64,000 nucleotides of DNA from Lysobacter soli. Its GTDB lineage: Bacteria > Pseudomonadota > Gammaproteobacteria > Xanthomonadales > Xanthomonadaceae. The stretch is from positions 1 through 64,000 of the forward strand of contig NZ_QTJR01000005.1 in assembly GCF_003382285.1 (NCBI RefSeq). The letters are read 5' to 3'. The position numbers and the translations under genes were made by a program. Numbering within the stretch: the first letter of the stretch is position 1; each line of letters begins with the position of its first letter. The notes under the pieces were generated by a model. It was given only the letters and a program-made list of their open reading frames with translations. It was not told the DNA's origin and made no database searches. Below are positions 52,562 to 63,092 of the stretch, piece after piece.

Positions 52562-53047
52562 ATGAAGAAGTTCATGTCGGCGGTGGCCGTTCTTGCCGCG
52601 ATGGCGGGGCCGGGCGCGGCCCTCGCGCAGGACGACCAGTCGCAACAGGCAGCGCTGACGCGCACGGTGGCGGCACTCGATACCGCGGTGTTCGACGCCT
52701 TCAACACCTGCAGCAAGCCGGTGCAGCTGGAAAAACACGCCAGCTTCTTCGCGCCCGACGTCGAGTTCTACCACGACGCCGGCGGCGTCACGTGGTCGCG
52801 GCGGGAAATGATCGAGAACACGCAGAAGTACGTGTGCGGACACTTCCGCCGCGAACTCGTGCCCGGCACGCTGAAGGTGTTTCCGATCAGCAATTACGGG
52901 GCGATCGAGCAGGGCACGCATCGCTTCTGCCAGTTCGACACAGGCAAGTGCAACGGCATCGCCGAGTTCGTCATCGTGTGGGAGAACCGCGACGGCGCCT
53001 GGCGGATCACCCGCGTGCTCAGTTACGGGCACCGGGCGAACGGTTAG
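52562..53047 (+). CDS. Secreted NTF2-like (DUF4440/SnoaL) protein
   Basis: 161 residues with a signal peptide (to about residue 22, AALAQD). LDTAVFDAFNTCSKPVQLEK and HASFFAPDVEFYHDAGGVTW are the cone-fold start, ending WRITRVLSYGHR. Such domains can be enzymes or ligand carriers. Two Cys lie at about residues 50 and 97 and two more near 120-130. It ends 10 bases before a convergent gene. Confidence 0.8.
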   Translation: MKKFMSAVAVLAAMAGPGAALAQDDQSQQAALTRTVAALDTAVFDAFNTCSKPVQLEKHASFFAPDVEFYHDAGGVTWSRREMIENTQKYVCGHFRRELVPGTLKVFPISNYGAIEQGTHRFCQFDTGKCNGIAEFVIVWENRDGAWRITRVLSYGHRANG

Positions 53048-53057
53048 ATCGACGCGA

Positions 53058-54119
53058 CTAGCCGGGCGCCTGCGGCACGATGCTGCGACCTTGCGACGCC
53101 GAATCATCGGCCGCCTGCAGTATCGCCATGACGCGGATGGCCTCTTCGGGCGGAACCGGATTGGGACCATCGCCTGCGATCGCCTCGGCCAGTTCCGCGT
53201 AGAAACGCGACTGGTCGCCACGCAGCGCGGGGCGCGTCTGGAGCGTACCGTCGTCGCCTCGCCACTGCAGCGGACCTGGATCGATGCCCCATTGCGCATC
53301 GCCCGGTCGCACGCCTGCGATCAGCTGCGGCTCCTGCGGGTCGGGTTGCGCCTTCACCAGCGAGCCGCGCGTGCCGTGCACGACGAAGCGCGCACCGGGA
53401 ATCGCCGCGAGCATCCCGACCTGCAACACCGCGCGCGTCGCGCCGAAGGACAGCACCACGTGCGCCCAATCGTCCGTCGTCGCGCCGTCGCGTTGTCGCG
53501 CGAAACTCGCCTGCACGCCGTCGGGCCAACCGAACAGCGACAGCACCTGGTCCACCAGATGCGGCCCGAGGTCCCACCACAGGCCGGTCGCAGGGCCGGG
53601 CCGCTCGCGCCAGCGATCGCGTACCTGCGGGCGGAAGCGCTCGATGCGCGATTCGAAATGGCGAACGTCGCCCACCAGCCCGTCGTTTATCGCTTGGCGC
53701 ACCGTCAGGAAGTCGCTGTCCCAGCGCCGGTTGTGGAAGACGGACAACAAGCGGCCCTCGGCCTGCGCGATCCCGAGCAGCTCGATCGCTTCGGGAAGGC
53801 TTGGCGTCAGCGGCTTGTCGACCACCACGTGCTTGCCCGCACGCAGCGCCGCCTGCGCGAGCGCAAAGTGCGTGCCGTTCGGCGTGGCGATCACGACGAG
53901 GTCGACATCGGCATCGACGACCGCCCGCATCGGATCGCCTTCCACCGCGATGCCAGGAAGATCAGCCCGCACCTCTTCCGGCCGGCTCGATGCGACCAGG
54001 GCCAGCGACAGACGCGACACGGAGCGGATCAGCGGCGCGTGGAACGTCCGCGAGGCGAAGCCATACCCGATCAGTGCGACCCGAATGGGCCGGGCGGAAT
54101 GGTTCATCTGGCTTGGCAT
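53058..54119 (-). CDS. Gfo/Idh/MocA-family oxidoreductase
   Basis: 353 residues. NAD-binding domain with RVALIGYGFASRTFH, and the motif DKPLTPSL (the EKP-type active-site block, Lys included), then GLWWDLGPHLVDQVLSLFG, typical of the C-terminal domain. The residue near the His of DLGPHLVDQ is a candidate catalytic base. The start at 54119 has AGGAG upstream; an ATG at 54107 is also possible. Substrate, probably a sugar or cyclitol, is unknown. Divergent from the pseudouridine synthase gene, 147 bases away. Confidence 0.88.
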   Translation of the reverse strand: MPSQMNHSARPIRVALIGYGFASRTFHAPLIRSVSRLSLALVASSRPEEVRADLPGIAVEGDPMRAVVDADVDLVVIATPNGTHFALAQAALRAGKHVVVDKPLTPSLPEAIELLGIAQAEGRLLSVFHNRRWDSDFLTVRQAINDGLVGDVRHFESRIERFRPQVRDRWRERPGPATGLWWDLGPHLVDQVLSLFGWPDGVQASFARQRDGATTDDWAHVVLSFGATRAVLQVGMLAAIPGARFVVHGTRGSLVKAQPDPQEPQLIAGVRPGDAQWGIDPGPLQWRGDDGTLQTRPALRGDQSRFYAELAEAIAGDGPNPVPPEEAIRVMAILQAADDSASQGRSIVPQAPG

Positions 54120-54266
54120 GTCGCCGGTCTCCTGTCGGGATGGTGGCCCACAGCGGTGCGCGCATTGTGCAATGCAGGCCGCAGCGATGGCGTGGAGCTC
54201 TCGTGCGGCGAACCTGATCGAGGCGACCGGATTCACCAGGAGTGTCGTGGATGACACACTTCGCGC

Positions 54267-55178
54267 ATGCGCAATCGCCCGCCCAGCATCGATGGACTCG
54301 CCGCCAGTACGCTGCAGTTGCCGGCCGGGGCCTGGGCGACGGTGCTCGACTGCCTGTGCGAGCGATTTCCGTTGATACCGCGCGCGCAATGGCTCGAGCG
54401 CATGGCGCGAGGGCGCGTCCTTGACGACGCCGGGCGATGGGTGATGCCGGAAACGCCGTATCGCGTCGGGCTCGAAATCCATTACTACCGCGAAGTGGCC
54501 GACGAGCCGCGCATTCCGTTCGACGAAGTTGTGCTGCACGTCGACGACGACCTGCTGGTCGCGGACAAACCGCACTTTCTCCCGGTCGTGCCTGCCGGCG
54601 CGCATGTGCACGAAACGCTGCTGGGCCGGTTGATCCGGCGAACCGGGAACGTGGCGCTCGCGCCCTTGCATCGCATAGATCGCGAAACCGCGGGGCTGGT
54701 GCTGTTCTCCACCAATCCAGGCAGTCGCGCGCACTACCAGGCGCTGTTCCGCGAGCGTCGCATGCAGAAGCAGTACGAGGCGATCGCGCCGCCGCTGCCG
54801 GGTGGCGAATTTCCGTGCATGCGCGCGAGTCGCATCGAGCGCGGCGAGCCGTTCTTCCGCATGCGGGAAGTCGACGGGCCGGCGAACGGCGAAACGCACA
54901 TCGACGTCATCGCCCGCGGCGGCGACCACTGGCGATATGCGCTCACGCCGGTCACCGGGCGGAAACACCAGCTGCGCGTCCACATGGCCGCGCTCGGTGC
55001 GCCGATCGTGAACGATCCGGTCTATCCGGCGGTGCGGCACCGCGAGGCCGGCGATTACTCGGCGCCCTTGCAGCTGCTGGCGAAGCGGCTTTCGTTCGTC
55101 GACCCGGTCAGCGGGGCGGAGCGCAGCTTTTCGAGTGGCCTTGAGCTGGAGAACGGACGCCCGCCGCTCAACCGATGA
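54267..55178 (+). CDS. RluA-family pseudouridine synthase
   Basis: 303 residues. The catalytic motif is PLHRIDRETAGLVLFS with Asp138; LVADKPHFLPVVP precedes it and TGRKHQLRVHMAALGAPIVND follows. There is a short N-terminal domain that may be a degenerate S4 region. Probably modifies 23S rRNA or tRNA uridines; which position cannot be told. It overlaps the convergent kdpE gene by 11 bases at the 3' ends. Confidence 0.9.
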   Translation: MRNRPPSIDGLAASTLQLPAGAWATVLDCLCERFPLIPRAQWLERMARGRVLDDAGRWVMPETPYRVGLEIHYYREVADEPRIPFDEVVLHVDDDLLVADKPHFLPVVPAGAHVHETLLGRLIRRTGNVALAPLHRIDRETAGLVLFSTNPGSRAHYQALFRERRMQKQYEAIAPPLPGGEFPCMRASRIERGEPFFRMREVDGPANGETHIDVIARGGDHWRYALTPVTGRKHQLRVHMAALGAPIVNDPVYPAVRHREAGDYSAPLQLLAKRLSFVDPVSGAERSFSSGLELENGRPPLNR

Positions 55179-55866
55179 AGCGCAGGCCGACGCCGGGTTC
55201 GGTGGCAATCCATCGCGGCGAGGCGGCATTGTCGCCGAGCTTCTGTCGCAGCTTGCCGACGAGGATGCGCAGGTAATGGGTGTCGCCCTCGTGCGTCGGT
55301 CCCCATAGTTCCCGCAGGATCTGCGGTTGCGTCACCACGCGGCCGGCGTGCTGCACCAGCAACGCGAGCAGCGCGTATTCCTTGCGTGCGAGTGCCAGCG
55401 GCTGGCCGCCGAGCGTCACCTCGCGGCGGACGAGGTCCACGTGCAGCTGGCCGTCGTCGAACACCGGCGGCGTATCGTTCGCCACCACTCGCGTACGCAG
55501 CAAGGCGCGCACACGTGCCATCAGCTCCTGCGCGCCGAAGGGTTTGGTGACGTAATCGTTGGCGCCGCCGTCCAGCCCGGCGACCTTCTCGGCTTCGTGC
55601 GAGCGCACCGTCAGCAGGATCACCGGCACGGTCGACCACTCGCGCAACTCGCGCAGCACCTGCTGGCCGTCGCGATCGGGCAGGCCGAGGTCGAGGATGA
55701 CCAGATCGGCACCGTGCGTCGCCAGCGCTTCGAGCCCGCCCTGGCCGGTGTCGGCCATGTCCACCACGTAACCTTGCGCACGCAGGCTGATGTCGAGGAA
55801 CCGGCGGATCTGCGGTTCGTCGTCGATCACCAGGATGCGCGGCGCGTTGGCGGTGGTTTCGGTCAT
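55168..55866 (-). CDS. kdpE: KdpE response regulator
   Basis: 232 residues: receiver (IDDEPQIRRFLDISLR, Asp in LVILDLGLPDRDG, Lys in YVTKPFG) followed by an OmpR-type winged helix (ALARKEYALLALLVQHAGRV). It follows kdpD after 15 bases. KdpE activates kdpFABC at low K+ or high ionic stress. Confidence 0.95.
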   Translation of the reverse strand: MTETTANAPRILVIDDEPQIRRFLDISLRAQGYVVDMADTGQGGLEALATHGADLVILDLGLPDRDGQQVLRELREWSTVPVILLTVRSHEAEKVAGLDGGANDYVTKPFGAQELMARVRALLRTRVVANDTPPVFDDGQLHVDLVRREVTLGGQPLALARKEYALLALLVQHAGRVVTQPQILRELWGPTHEGDTHYLRILVGKLRQKLGDNAASPRWIATEPGVGLRFIG

Positions 55867-55881
55867 CGGATGTTTCGCGGC

Positions 55882-58527
55882 TCAGGGCTCCACGCGGGGC
55901 AGGGTAATCCGGATGGTGGTGCCGCGACCATCCGCACCCGGCAGCGCTTCGACGCTGCCGCCGTGCGCGCCGATCATGCCCTGCGTGATCGCCAATCCCA
56001 GGCCGGTGCCTTGCCGCCCGCGGTCGCCACGCTCGACGCTGTAGAACATGTCGAAGATGCGGCGGCGTTCGTCCTCCGGGATGCCCGGGCCGCGATCGCG
56101 CACGTCGATGCGCAGGGCGTTGTCGACCATGCGCGCCTCCACTGTTACGGCATCGCCAGCCGGCGAGAACTTCGCCGCGTTCTCCAGCACGTTGAACAGC
56201 GCCTGTTCGACCAGCGCCGGATGCACCCAGATCGGCGCGAGTCCGGGCGCGATCGATACCTCGAAACGCGCGTCCGGCTCGTAGCGCTGCAGGCGCGTGA
56301 CCGCCGAGCCGACCAGCTCGTCCACGCCGATCCAGTCGCGGTTGAGCGTCAGGCCGCCGTGGCCCAGCCGCGTCATGTCGAGCAGGTTCTGGATGTAACG
56401 GTCGAGGCGTTCCCCTTCGATGCGGATGGTGTCCAACAGGCTGCGGCGGTCGGGTTCGTCCATCGACTGGCCGTAGTGCTCCAGGCTGCTCGCCGCGCCG
56501 ATGATCGAGGCCAGCGGCGAGCGCAGGTCGTGCGAGACCGACGACAGCAGTGCCGACCGCAGGCGTTCGGTTTCGTTGCCGACGCGCGCGTCTTCCAGAT
56601 CCGCGACGAGCCGCGCGCGGGCGAGCGCCTGCGCGATGTCCTCGGTCATCGCCTCGGCGAGCCGTCGCTGTTCCGAGCCGATGCGCACCGCGCCGTCGGA
56701 CAATCGCAGCCCGACCACGCCGGTCTCGCGTTCGCCCAGCACCAGCGGCAGGAACCACCAGCCCGATCCGGCAAGCGTGTCGGTGTAGCGGCCGGACGGC
56801 TGGCGATGGCGCATCGCCCAGTCGGCGGCGGCGCGATCCTTTTCGTCCAGCGCTTCGGCGTGGAGCGATTGGCCGCCGGCCTGCAGCATGACGTCGGCAT
56901 CGAGCGCGCGACGCAGCGCATCGCGACCGGCATGAAGCACCTCGCCGACATCGCCGGCGGTCGACAGCTGCCGTCCCAGCGTCTGCAACGCGGTCGCGTG
57001 CGCGTTGGCCGCGCGCAGCGCGAGCACCTGCATCCGCAGCTTCGACGCGAGCCGCCCGGCGACCAGCGCCGCGACCAGGAACAGCACGACCGTGATCGCG
57101 CCCTGCCGCGCGCCGATCATCAGCGTGAAGCGCGGTTCGATGAAGAAGAAGTTGTACGCGAAGAAGCACGACACCGCGGCGATCACCGCCGCCGTCATGC
57201 GCGTTCGCGCCGCGACCAACACGACGGCAACGATGAAGATCAGCGACAGGTCGTCCAGTTCGATCCAGCGTTCGGCGATCCATGCCAGCGCCGTCGCGCC
57301 CGCGGCGGCGGCGAAGGCAAGCGCTGCGTCGCTGCGGCTCAACAGGCTGCCCGTGTCGCGCCACGACCGTCGCGCGCGTGCACGGGCTTCGGGCGTGCTC
57401 ACGATGGTCAGTTCGTAATGCGCGCCGCGCTGGATCAGCTGCTGCGTCAGCGTGCGGTTGAACATGCGTGCCAGGGGGCGTTCGCGCGTGCGGCCGAGCA
57501 CGATGGCGCTGGCGCCGGAACGCGACGCGTGATCGAGCAGCGCATCGACGATGTTGTTTCCGTGCAGCACGAGTGCGTCGCCGCCGAGGCGCCGGGCCAG
57601 GGCGAACGAATTGTCGAGTTCGCGCTGGCGTGCGTCGTCGGGCGCATCGCTCGACTGCACGGTCACCACGGTCCACGGCGCATCGCGGCGTTCGGCGAGG
57701 CGTCTCGCCACGCGCACGAGGTACTCCGACGCGCCACGTCCGTCGATCGCCACCATCACGCCGCGCCGCACCGGCACGCCGGGCAGGCCGCGTGCCGCCT
57801 GCGCTTCGCGGAGGTCGCTGTCGACACGGTCGGCCGCCGTCTGCATCGCCAGTTCGCGCAGCGCCGTGAGGTTGCTCGGCGAAAAGAACGCCTGCAGCGC
57901 ATGCGCGGCCTGTTCGGGCACGTAGACCTTGCCCTGGTGCAGGCGCTCGATGAGCTCGCGCGGCGGCAGGTCGACCAGCACGATGTCGCGCAGCCGGTCG
58001 AACACGGCGTCGGGCACGGTCTCGCTCACGCGCACGCCGGTGATGCGGTGCACGACGTCGTTGAGACTTTCCAGATGCTGGATGTTGATCGTCGTGTAGA
58101 CGTCGATGCCGGCGTCGAGCAGTTCGATCACGTCCTGCCAGCGGCGTTCGTGCCGGCTGCCCGGCACGTTGCGGTGGGCGAGCTCGTCGATCACCGCCAG
58201 CGCGGGCTTGCGGGCGAGCAGGGCGTCGAGGTCGAACTCCTCCAGCGTGCGGCTCGCACCGCCGGGAGGCGCGTAGTCGATGCGCCGACGCGCGATGACG
58301 TCGAGGCCGTCGAGCAGCGCCGCGGTCTCGCTGCGGCCGTGCGTCTCGACGACGCCGATCGCAGCATCGGTGCCGGTGCGCACCAGTTCGCGCACGCGCG
58401 CCAGCATCGTGTAGGTCTTGCCGACGCCGGGCGCGGCGCCGAGGAAGATCGTCAGCCGCCCGGCGCCCTGTCGTTGCAATTCGCCGACCAGGGCGTCGGC
58501 CTGCCGCTCGCGGCTGGAATCGGTCAT
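55882..58527 (-). CDS. kdpD: KdpD sensor histidine kinase
   Basis: 881 residues: N-terminal KdpD domain with Walker A FLGAAPGVGKTYTML, an Usp-like domain with IVLGRTRERPLARM, four transmembrane helices (about 390-500), GAF-like region, HisKA (SSVSHDLRSPLASI) and HATPase. Signal input includes K+ and cytoplasmic factors binding the Usp domain. Same strand as kdpFABC, 25 bases downstream of kdpC. Confidence 0.95.
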   Translation of the reverse strand: MTDSSRERQADALVGELQRQGAGRLTIFLGAAPGVGKTYTMLARVRELVRTGTDAAIGVVETHGRSETAALLDGLDVIARRRIDYAPPGGASRTLEEFDLDALLARKPALAVIDELAHRNVPGSRHERRWQDVIELLDAGIDVYTTINIQHLESLNDVVHRITGVRVSETVPDAVFDRLRDIVLVDLPPRELIERLHQGKVYVPEQAAHALQAFFSPSNLTALRELAMQTAADRVDSDLREAQAARGLPGVPVRRGVMVAIDGRGASEYLVRVARRLAERRDAPWTVVTVQSSDAPDDARQRELDNSFALARRLGGDALVLHGNNIVDALLDHASRSGASAIVLGRTRERPLARMFNRTLTQQLIQRGAHYELTIVSTPEARARARRSWRDTGSLLSRSDAALAFAAAAGATALAWIAERWIELDDLSLIFIVAVVLVAARTRMTAAVIAAVSCFFAYNFFFIEPRFTLMIGARQGAITVVLFLVAALVAGRLASKLRMQVLALRAANAHATALQTLGRQLSTAGDVGEVLHAGRDALRRALDADVMLQAGGQSLHAEALDEKDRAAADWAMRHRQPSGRYTDTLAGSGWWFLPLVLGERETGVVGLRLSDGAVRIGSEQRRLAEAMTEDIAQALARARLVADLEDARVGNETERLRSALLSSVSHDLRSPLASIIGAASSLEHYGQSMDEPDRRSLLDTIRIEGERLDRYIQNLLDMTRLGHGGLTLNRDWIGVDELVGSAVTRLQRYEPDARFEVSIAPGLAPIWVHPALVEQALFNVLENAAKFSPAGDAVTVEARMVDNALRIDVRDRGPGIPEDERRRIFDMFYSVERGDRGRQGTGLGLAITQGMIGAHGGSVEALPGADGRGTTIRITLPRVEP

Positions 58528-58552
58528 GTGGCTATTGTGGCCGAAGCGGGCG

Positions 58553-59182
58553 TCAGCGTTTCGCGTCGAACGCGAGGTTCAGTTCGAGCACATTGACGCG
58601 CGGCTCGCCAAGGGCGCCGAATGTCGCCGGCTCGGTATGTTCGGCGACCAGCGCGGCGACGTCGGCTTCGTTCAACCCGCGCGCCTTTGCCACCCGCGCG
58701 ATCTGCACCCGAGCGCCCTGCGGCGACAGATGCGGGTCCATGCCGCTGCCGGACATCGTCACCAGTTCGGCGGGAACCTCATCGGGCGAGATGCCGTCGC
58801 GCTGCGCGACCTGCTGACGCAGCGTCGCCATGCGCTCGCGGAGGTCGGGATTGCTGCGCGCGAGGTTGCCGCCGGCGGCGGCCATCGGGTCGTAGTTGCC
58901 GGCCGACGGGCGCGGCTGGAAGTAGCGCGCATCGACGAAGGGCTGGGCGACCAGGGCGGAGCCGCGCGGCGTGCCGTCGACCACGACGAGGCTGCCGGCC
59001 GCCTGGTAAGGGAACAGCACGCGCCCGATGCCGGTGCCGGCGAGCGAGTAGAGGAAGCCGAAGCCGAGCAGGGTGACGGCGGCGAAGGCGAGGCTGGGGC
59101 GCAGGGCGGTGCGGTCGTCCAGCGTGTGCTGTGGTGCGCGTGTCTTGGCAGTGATCGGCATTTGGATAGCGGGGACGTTCAT
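58553..59182 (-). CDS. kdpC: KdpC subunit of the K+-transporting ATPase
   Basis: 209 residues, one N-terminal transmembrane helix and a periplasmic domain with GSALVAQPFVDARYFQPRPSAGNY and SGSGMDPHLSPQGARVQI, both hallmarks of KdpC. It follows kdpB after a 106-base gap that contains a 26-bp perfect palindrome, an unusual break in an otherwise tight operon. Confidence 0.94.
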   Translation of the reverse strand: MNVPAIQMPITAKTRAPQHTLDDRTALRPSLAFAAVTLLGFGFLYSLAGTGIGRVLFPYQAAGSLVVVDGTPRGSALVAQPFVDARYFQPRPSAGNYDPMAAAGGNLARSNPDLRERMATLRQQVAQRDGISPDEVPAELVTMSGSGMDPHLSPQGARVQIARVAKARGLNEADVAALVAEHTEPATFGALGEPRVNVLELNLAFDAKR

Positions 59183-59243
59183 TTCGTGTCCTTCAGGAAG
59201 ATGGCGAATGCGGGCCCGGTGGCTTCTCCGGCCCTCACCCCAA

Positions 59244-59269
59244 CCCCTCTCCCGCGCGCGGGAGAGGGG
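59244..59269. repeat. 26-bp perfect palindrome between kdpB and kdpC
   Basis: CCCCTCTCCCGCG meets CGCGGGAGAGGGG with no loop. It lies between kdpC (start 59182) and kdpB (stop 59289). It is similar in composition (CCCTC/GAGGG) to the repeat near kdpF and belongs to dispersed palindromic elements; it could attenuate or stabilise the kdp mRNA. Confidence 0.75.
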
Positions 59270-59288
59270 CTGTCTAGCGTGATGTGCG

Positions 59289-61355
59289 TCAGAAACCCAG
59301 CGCGACCAGCGCCATGTCGATCACCTTGATGCCGGCGAACGGCAGCAGCACGCCGCCGACGCCGTACACCAGCATGTTCCGGCGCAGCAGCACGACGGCG
59401 CTCGCGGGTTTGAAGCGCACGCCCTTCAGCGCAAGCGGAATCAGCGCGGGTATCACCATCGCGTTGAAGATCAATGCGGCAAGCACGGCGTTGCGCGGGC
59501 TCGACAACGCCATGACGTTCAGCGCGGCCATCTGCGGAATGGCCGTGGCGAACAGCGCGGGCAGGATCGCGAAATACTTCGACACATCGTTGGCGAGCGA
59601 GAACGTCGTCAGCGCGCCGCGCGTGATCAGCTGCTGCTTGCCGACTTCGACCACCGCGAGCAGCTTGGCCGGGTCGCTGTCGAGATCGACCATGTTGCCG
59701 GCTTCCTTGGCCGCCTGCGTGCCGGAGTTCATCGCAAGGCCGACATCGGCCTGCGCGAGTGCGGGCGCGTCGTTGGTGCCGTCGCCGACCATCGCGATGA
59801 GCCGGCCACCGGCCTGTTCGGCGCGGATGCGGGCGAGCTTGTCCTCCGGCCGCGCTTCGGCGATGTAGTCGTCGACGCCGGCTTCGGCCGCGATCGCCGC
59901 CGCGGTGAGCGGGTTGTCGCCGGTGATCATCACCGTGCGGATGCCCATCGCGCGCAGCCGGGCGAAGCGCTCCTTCACGCCGTGCTTCACCACGTCGCCG
60001 AGTTCGATCACGCCGAGCACGTGCCGGCCTTCGCTCACCACCAGCGGCGTGGCGCCGCCGCGCGCGACCTGTTCGATGCGGCCGCGAAGCTCGGCGGGGA
60101 CGATGCCGCCCATTGCCGCGACATGGCGTTCGATGGCGTCGCCCGCGCCCTTGCGGATCACGCGCGTGTCGTTCGCGCCCGGCAGGTCCACGCCGGACAT
60201 GCGCGTCTGCGCGGTGAACGCGACGAAGCGCGCGTTCGCGGGATCCTGCAGCGCCGTGCCCTGTTCGCGCGCGAGCTTCACGATCGACTTGCCTTCCGGC
60301 GTCGGGTCCGCAAGCGAGGACAGCATCGCGGCATCGCGCAGCTGTTCGGCATCCACGCCGGCGACGGGGTGGAACGCGGTCGCCTGCCGGTCGCCGTAGG
60401 TGATCGTGCCGGTCTTGTCGAGCAGCAGCACGTCGACGTCGCCGGCCACTTCGACCGCCTTGCCGGATTTCGCCAGGACGTTCGCCGCCAGCGCGCGGTT
60501 CATGCCGGCGATGCCGATGGCGGGCAGCAGGCCGCCGATGGTGGTCGGAATCAGGCACACCAGCAGCGCGATGAGCAGCAGCGGATCGAGCGTCGCGCCG
60601 ACGAAGCCCGCCAGCGCCGGCAACGTCGCGACCACGATGAGGAAGGTCAGCGTCATCGCGGCCAGCAACATCGTGAGTGCGATCTCGTTGGGCGTCTTCT
60701 GGCGGTTGGCGCCTTCGACCAGCGCGATCATGCGATCGAGGAAGCTGTGCCCGGCTTCCGCGCTCACCTGCACGAGGATCTCGTCCGACAGCACCTTCGT
60801 GCCGCCGATGACGCCGGAGCGGTCGGTGCCGGCCTCGCGGAGCACCGGCGCGGATTCGCCGGTGACGGCGGCTTCGTTGATCGTGGCGACGCCTTCGACG
60901 ATCTCGCCGTCGGCCGGCACGAACTCGCCGGCCGAGACGATCACGTAATCGCCCGGCTTGAGCGCCGCGGCCGCCACGCGCACTTCGCCGCCGGCGCGGG
61001 TGCGGCCGTTGAGCCGACGTGCAACGAGATCGCGCCTCGCCGCGCGCAGCGAGGCCGCCTGGCCGCGGCCGCGCGCTTCGGCGATGGCCTCGGCGAAGTT
61101 CGCGAACAACACCGTCACGAACAGGATCAGCGTGACGGCGATGCCGAATGCAGGATTGCCCGGCGTCGCGATCGTGATCAGCGCCGACAGCAGCGTGCCG
61201 AGGAGGACGATCGCGATGATCGGACTCTTCAGCGCCTGTCGCGGCGCCAGTTTGCGGAATGCATCTAGCAGCGCGGCGCGTATCGAGGCACCGTCGAACA
61301 TCGCCGGGTTGCGGCGCGTGGCGGGCAGGGGTTGGGTGATGTCGTTCATCGTCAT
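59289..61355 (-). CDS. kdpB: KdpB catalytic subunit of the K+-transporting ATPase
   Basis: 688 residues. P-type ATPase features: phosphorylation site [13 protein letters not shown] motif, [18 protein letters not shown] near the hinge, and seven transmembrane helices with the KdpB membrane Lys/Asp region. The ATP-driven subunit of the Kdp complex, lying directly after kdpA (12-base gap). Confidence 0.96.
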   Translation of the reverse strand: MTMNDITQPLPATRRNPAMFDGASIRAALLDAFRKLAPRQALKSPIIAIVLLGTLLSALITIATPGNPAFGIAVTLILFVTVLFANFAEAIAEARGRGQAASLRAARRDLVARRLNGRTRAGGEVRVAAAALKPGDYVIVSAGEFVPADGEIVEGVATINEAAVTGESAPVLREAGTDRSGVIGGTKVLSDEILVQVSAEAGHSFLDRMIALVEGANRQKTPNEIALTMLLAAMTLTFLIVVATLPALAGFVGATLDPLLLIALLVCLIPTTIGGLLPAIGIAGMNRALAANVLAKSGKAVEVAGDVDVLLLDKTGTITYGDRQATAFHPVAGVDAEQLRDAAMLSSLADPTPEGKSIVKLAREQGTALQDPANARFVAFTAQTRMSGVDLPGANDTRVIRKGAGDAIERHVAAMGGIVPAELRGRIEQVARGGATPLVVSEGRHVLGVIELGDVVKHGVKERFARLRAMGIRTVMITGDNPLTAAAIAAEAGVDDYIAEARPEDKLARIRAEQAGGRLIAMVGDGTNDAPALAQADVGLAMNSGTQAAKEAGNMVDLDSDPAKLLAVVEVGKQQLITRGALTTFSLANDVSKYFAILPALFATAIPQMAALNVMALSSPRNAVLAALIFNAMVIPALIPLALKGVRFKPASAVVLLRRNMLVYGVGGVLLPFAGIKVIDMALVALGF

Positions 61356-61367
61356 GTTCCGAGTGAA

Positions 61368-63071
61368 TTACCGCACTAGCGTCAGGTGGTCGGCGATCGG
61401 GCCGAGCACCAGCGCGGGCGTGAATTGCAGGATCGTGAGGATCACCACCACCGCGACGAGCGTCAGCGCGAAGGTCGGCGTTTCCACGTGCAGCGTGCCG
61501 CGGCCTTCCGGGGCGACGCGCTTGCGCGCCAGCAGGCCGGCGATGGCGAGCGGGACGATCAACGCGGGGAAGCGGCCGAGTGCGAGCACCAGCGCGCAGC
61601 TCAGGTTCCACCAATAGGTCGCATCGCCCAGTCCCTCGAAACCCGAACCGTTGTTGGCGAACGCCGAGGTGTACTCGTAGAACACCTGGCTGATGCCGTG
61701 GAAGGACGGGTTCGAATTGCCGGTGATCGACGGGAAGGCGAGGGTGACCGCGGTGAAGCCCAGCACGACGAGCGGCTGCAGCAGGATCAGCAGCGCGAGC
61801 AGACGCACCTCCGGCGCTTCGATCTTGCGGCCGAACAACTCCGGCGTGCGCCCTGTCATGAGGCCGGCGAGGAATACGCTGAGCAGCAGGTACACGATGA
61901 ACTGCTGCAACCCGCAGCCGACGCCACCCCAGATCGCATTCACCAGCATGTTGACCATCGCCACGCCCCCGGTCAGTGGTGCCATGGAGTCGTGCATCGC
62001 GTTGACCGAGCCGTTGTTCACCTGCGTGGTCATTGCCGACCACAACGCCGACGACGACACGCCGAGGCGCACTTCCTTGCCTTCCATGACGGCGGCATCG
62101 CCTGCCGTGGCCGAATGCGCCTCGGACCACATCGACAAACCCGTCGATGCGGCGGACATCAGCAGCATCGTGCCGAAGACCAACGCAGTGAGGCGGCGGC
62201 GTCCGACCAGCGGGCCGACCATGAAGGTGATCGCGATCGGGATCAGCACGATGCCGAGCATTTCGATCAGGTTCGACAGCGGCGTCGGATTTTCCAGCGC
62301 GACGGCGCTGTTCGGCCCGTACCAGCCGCCGCCGTTTGAACCGAGCTGCTTGGCCGCGACCATCGGCGAGACGGGGCCGAGGGGGATCTTCTGTTCCTTC
62401 AGTTCCGCGCTTGCATCGATCGGCGCGATCGTGGGACCGCCTTCGAGCGTCGCCGGCACGCCTTGCCACGTCAGCAGCGCCGACCACAGCAGGCATAGCG
62501 GGAGCATGAAACGCACCGTGGCGCGCGTGACGTCGGCCCAGTAGTTGCCGAGGTCGCGGTCTGCATCGTTCTTGATGCCGGACGACTGCGGTTCGGCGCG
62601 CGATGCGAACAATCCCCTCAACGTGGCCACCGCCACCGCCAACCCCATCATCGGCGTCACCACCTGCAGACCGACAATGCCGGCCATCTGCGAGAGATAG
62701 CTGAGCTGCGCCTGGCCCGAGTAATGCTGCTGGTTGGTGTTGGTGAGGAACGACACCATCGTGTGCAGCGCGGTGTCCCAGCGCAGGTTGGGAATGCCGT
62801 CGCGATTGAGCGGCAGCCACGCCTGCGTCATGAACTGCACCCAGACGAAAACGCCGACGACGAGGTTGCTTAGCGCGAATGCTTTTGCGTAACCGCGCCA
62901 GCTCATGCCGCGCGAGGCGTCGGTGCCCAGCACGCGATACAGCGCACGTTCGACGGGAAGGAAGACCGCGTCCAGCGGTGCGGGTCCGCCGCGCATCACG
63001 CGCGCGAGGTAAAGGCCGAGCGGCCAACCGAGGCCGACGGCGAGCAGGAAGAGAAGGAGGATTTCGGTCAT
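61368..63071 (-). CDS. kdpA: KdpA K+-selective subunit
   Basis: 567 residues, about 10 transmembrane helices. SFLTNTNQQHYSG and SSALWSAMTTQVNNGSVN are P-loop/selectivity segments, and FGFTAV-like loops follow. The KdpA channel is a K+-transporter-superfamily member that supplies the K+ path. The ATG at 63071 is the family start; the frame extends upstream without significance. Separated from kdpF by a 143-base repeat-containing gap. Confidence 0.95.
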   Translation of the reverse strand: MTEILLLFLLAVGLGWPLGLYLARVMRGGPAPLDAVFLPVERALYRVLGTDASRGMSWRGYAKAFALSNLVVGVFVWVQFMTQAWLPLNRDGIPNLRWDTALHTMVSFLTNTNQQHYSGQAQLSYLSQMAGIVGLQVVTPMMGLAVAVATLRGLFASRAEPQSSGIKNDADRDLGNYWADVTRATVRFMLPLCLLWSALLTWQGVPATLEGGPTIAPIDASAELKEQKIPLGPVSPMVAAKQLGSNGGGWYGPNSAVALENPTPLSNLIEMLGIVLIPIAITFMVGPLVGRRRLTALVFGTMLLMSAASTGLSMWSEAHSATAGDAAVMEGKEVRLGVSSSALWSAMTTQVNNGSVNAMHDSMAPLTGGVAMVNMLVNAIWGGVGCGLQQFIVYLLLSVFLAGLMTGRTPELFGRKIEAPEVRLLALLILLQPLVVLGFTAVTLAFPSITGNSNPSFHGISQVFYEYTSAFANNGSGFEGLGDATYWWNLSCALVLALGRFPALIVPLAIAGLLARKRVAPEGRGTLHVETPTFALTLVAVVVILTILQFTPALVLGPIADHLTLVR

Positions 63072-63092
63072 GGGCGTTCCCGCGTTGGTAAC

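Noticed and set aside
55327-58596. 1089-residue plus-strand frame opposite kdpD/kdpE
   Set aside because: Antisense shadow; kdpD and kdpE motifs are unambiguous on the minus strand.
59179-63027. 1282-residue minus frame across kdpB and kdpA
   Set aside because: Out-of-frame shadow on the same strand, Arg-rich; kdpA and kdpB are complete in other frames.
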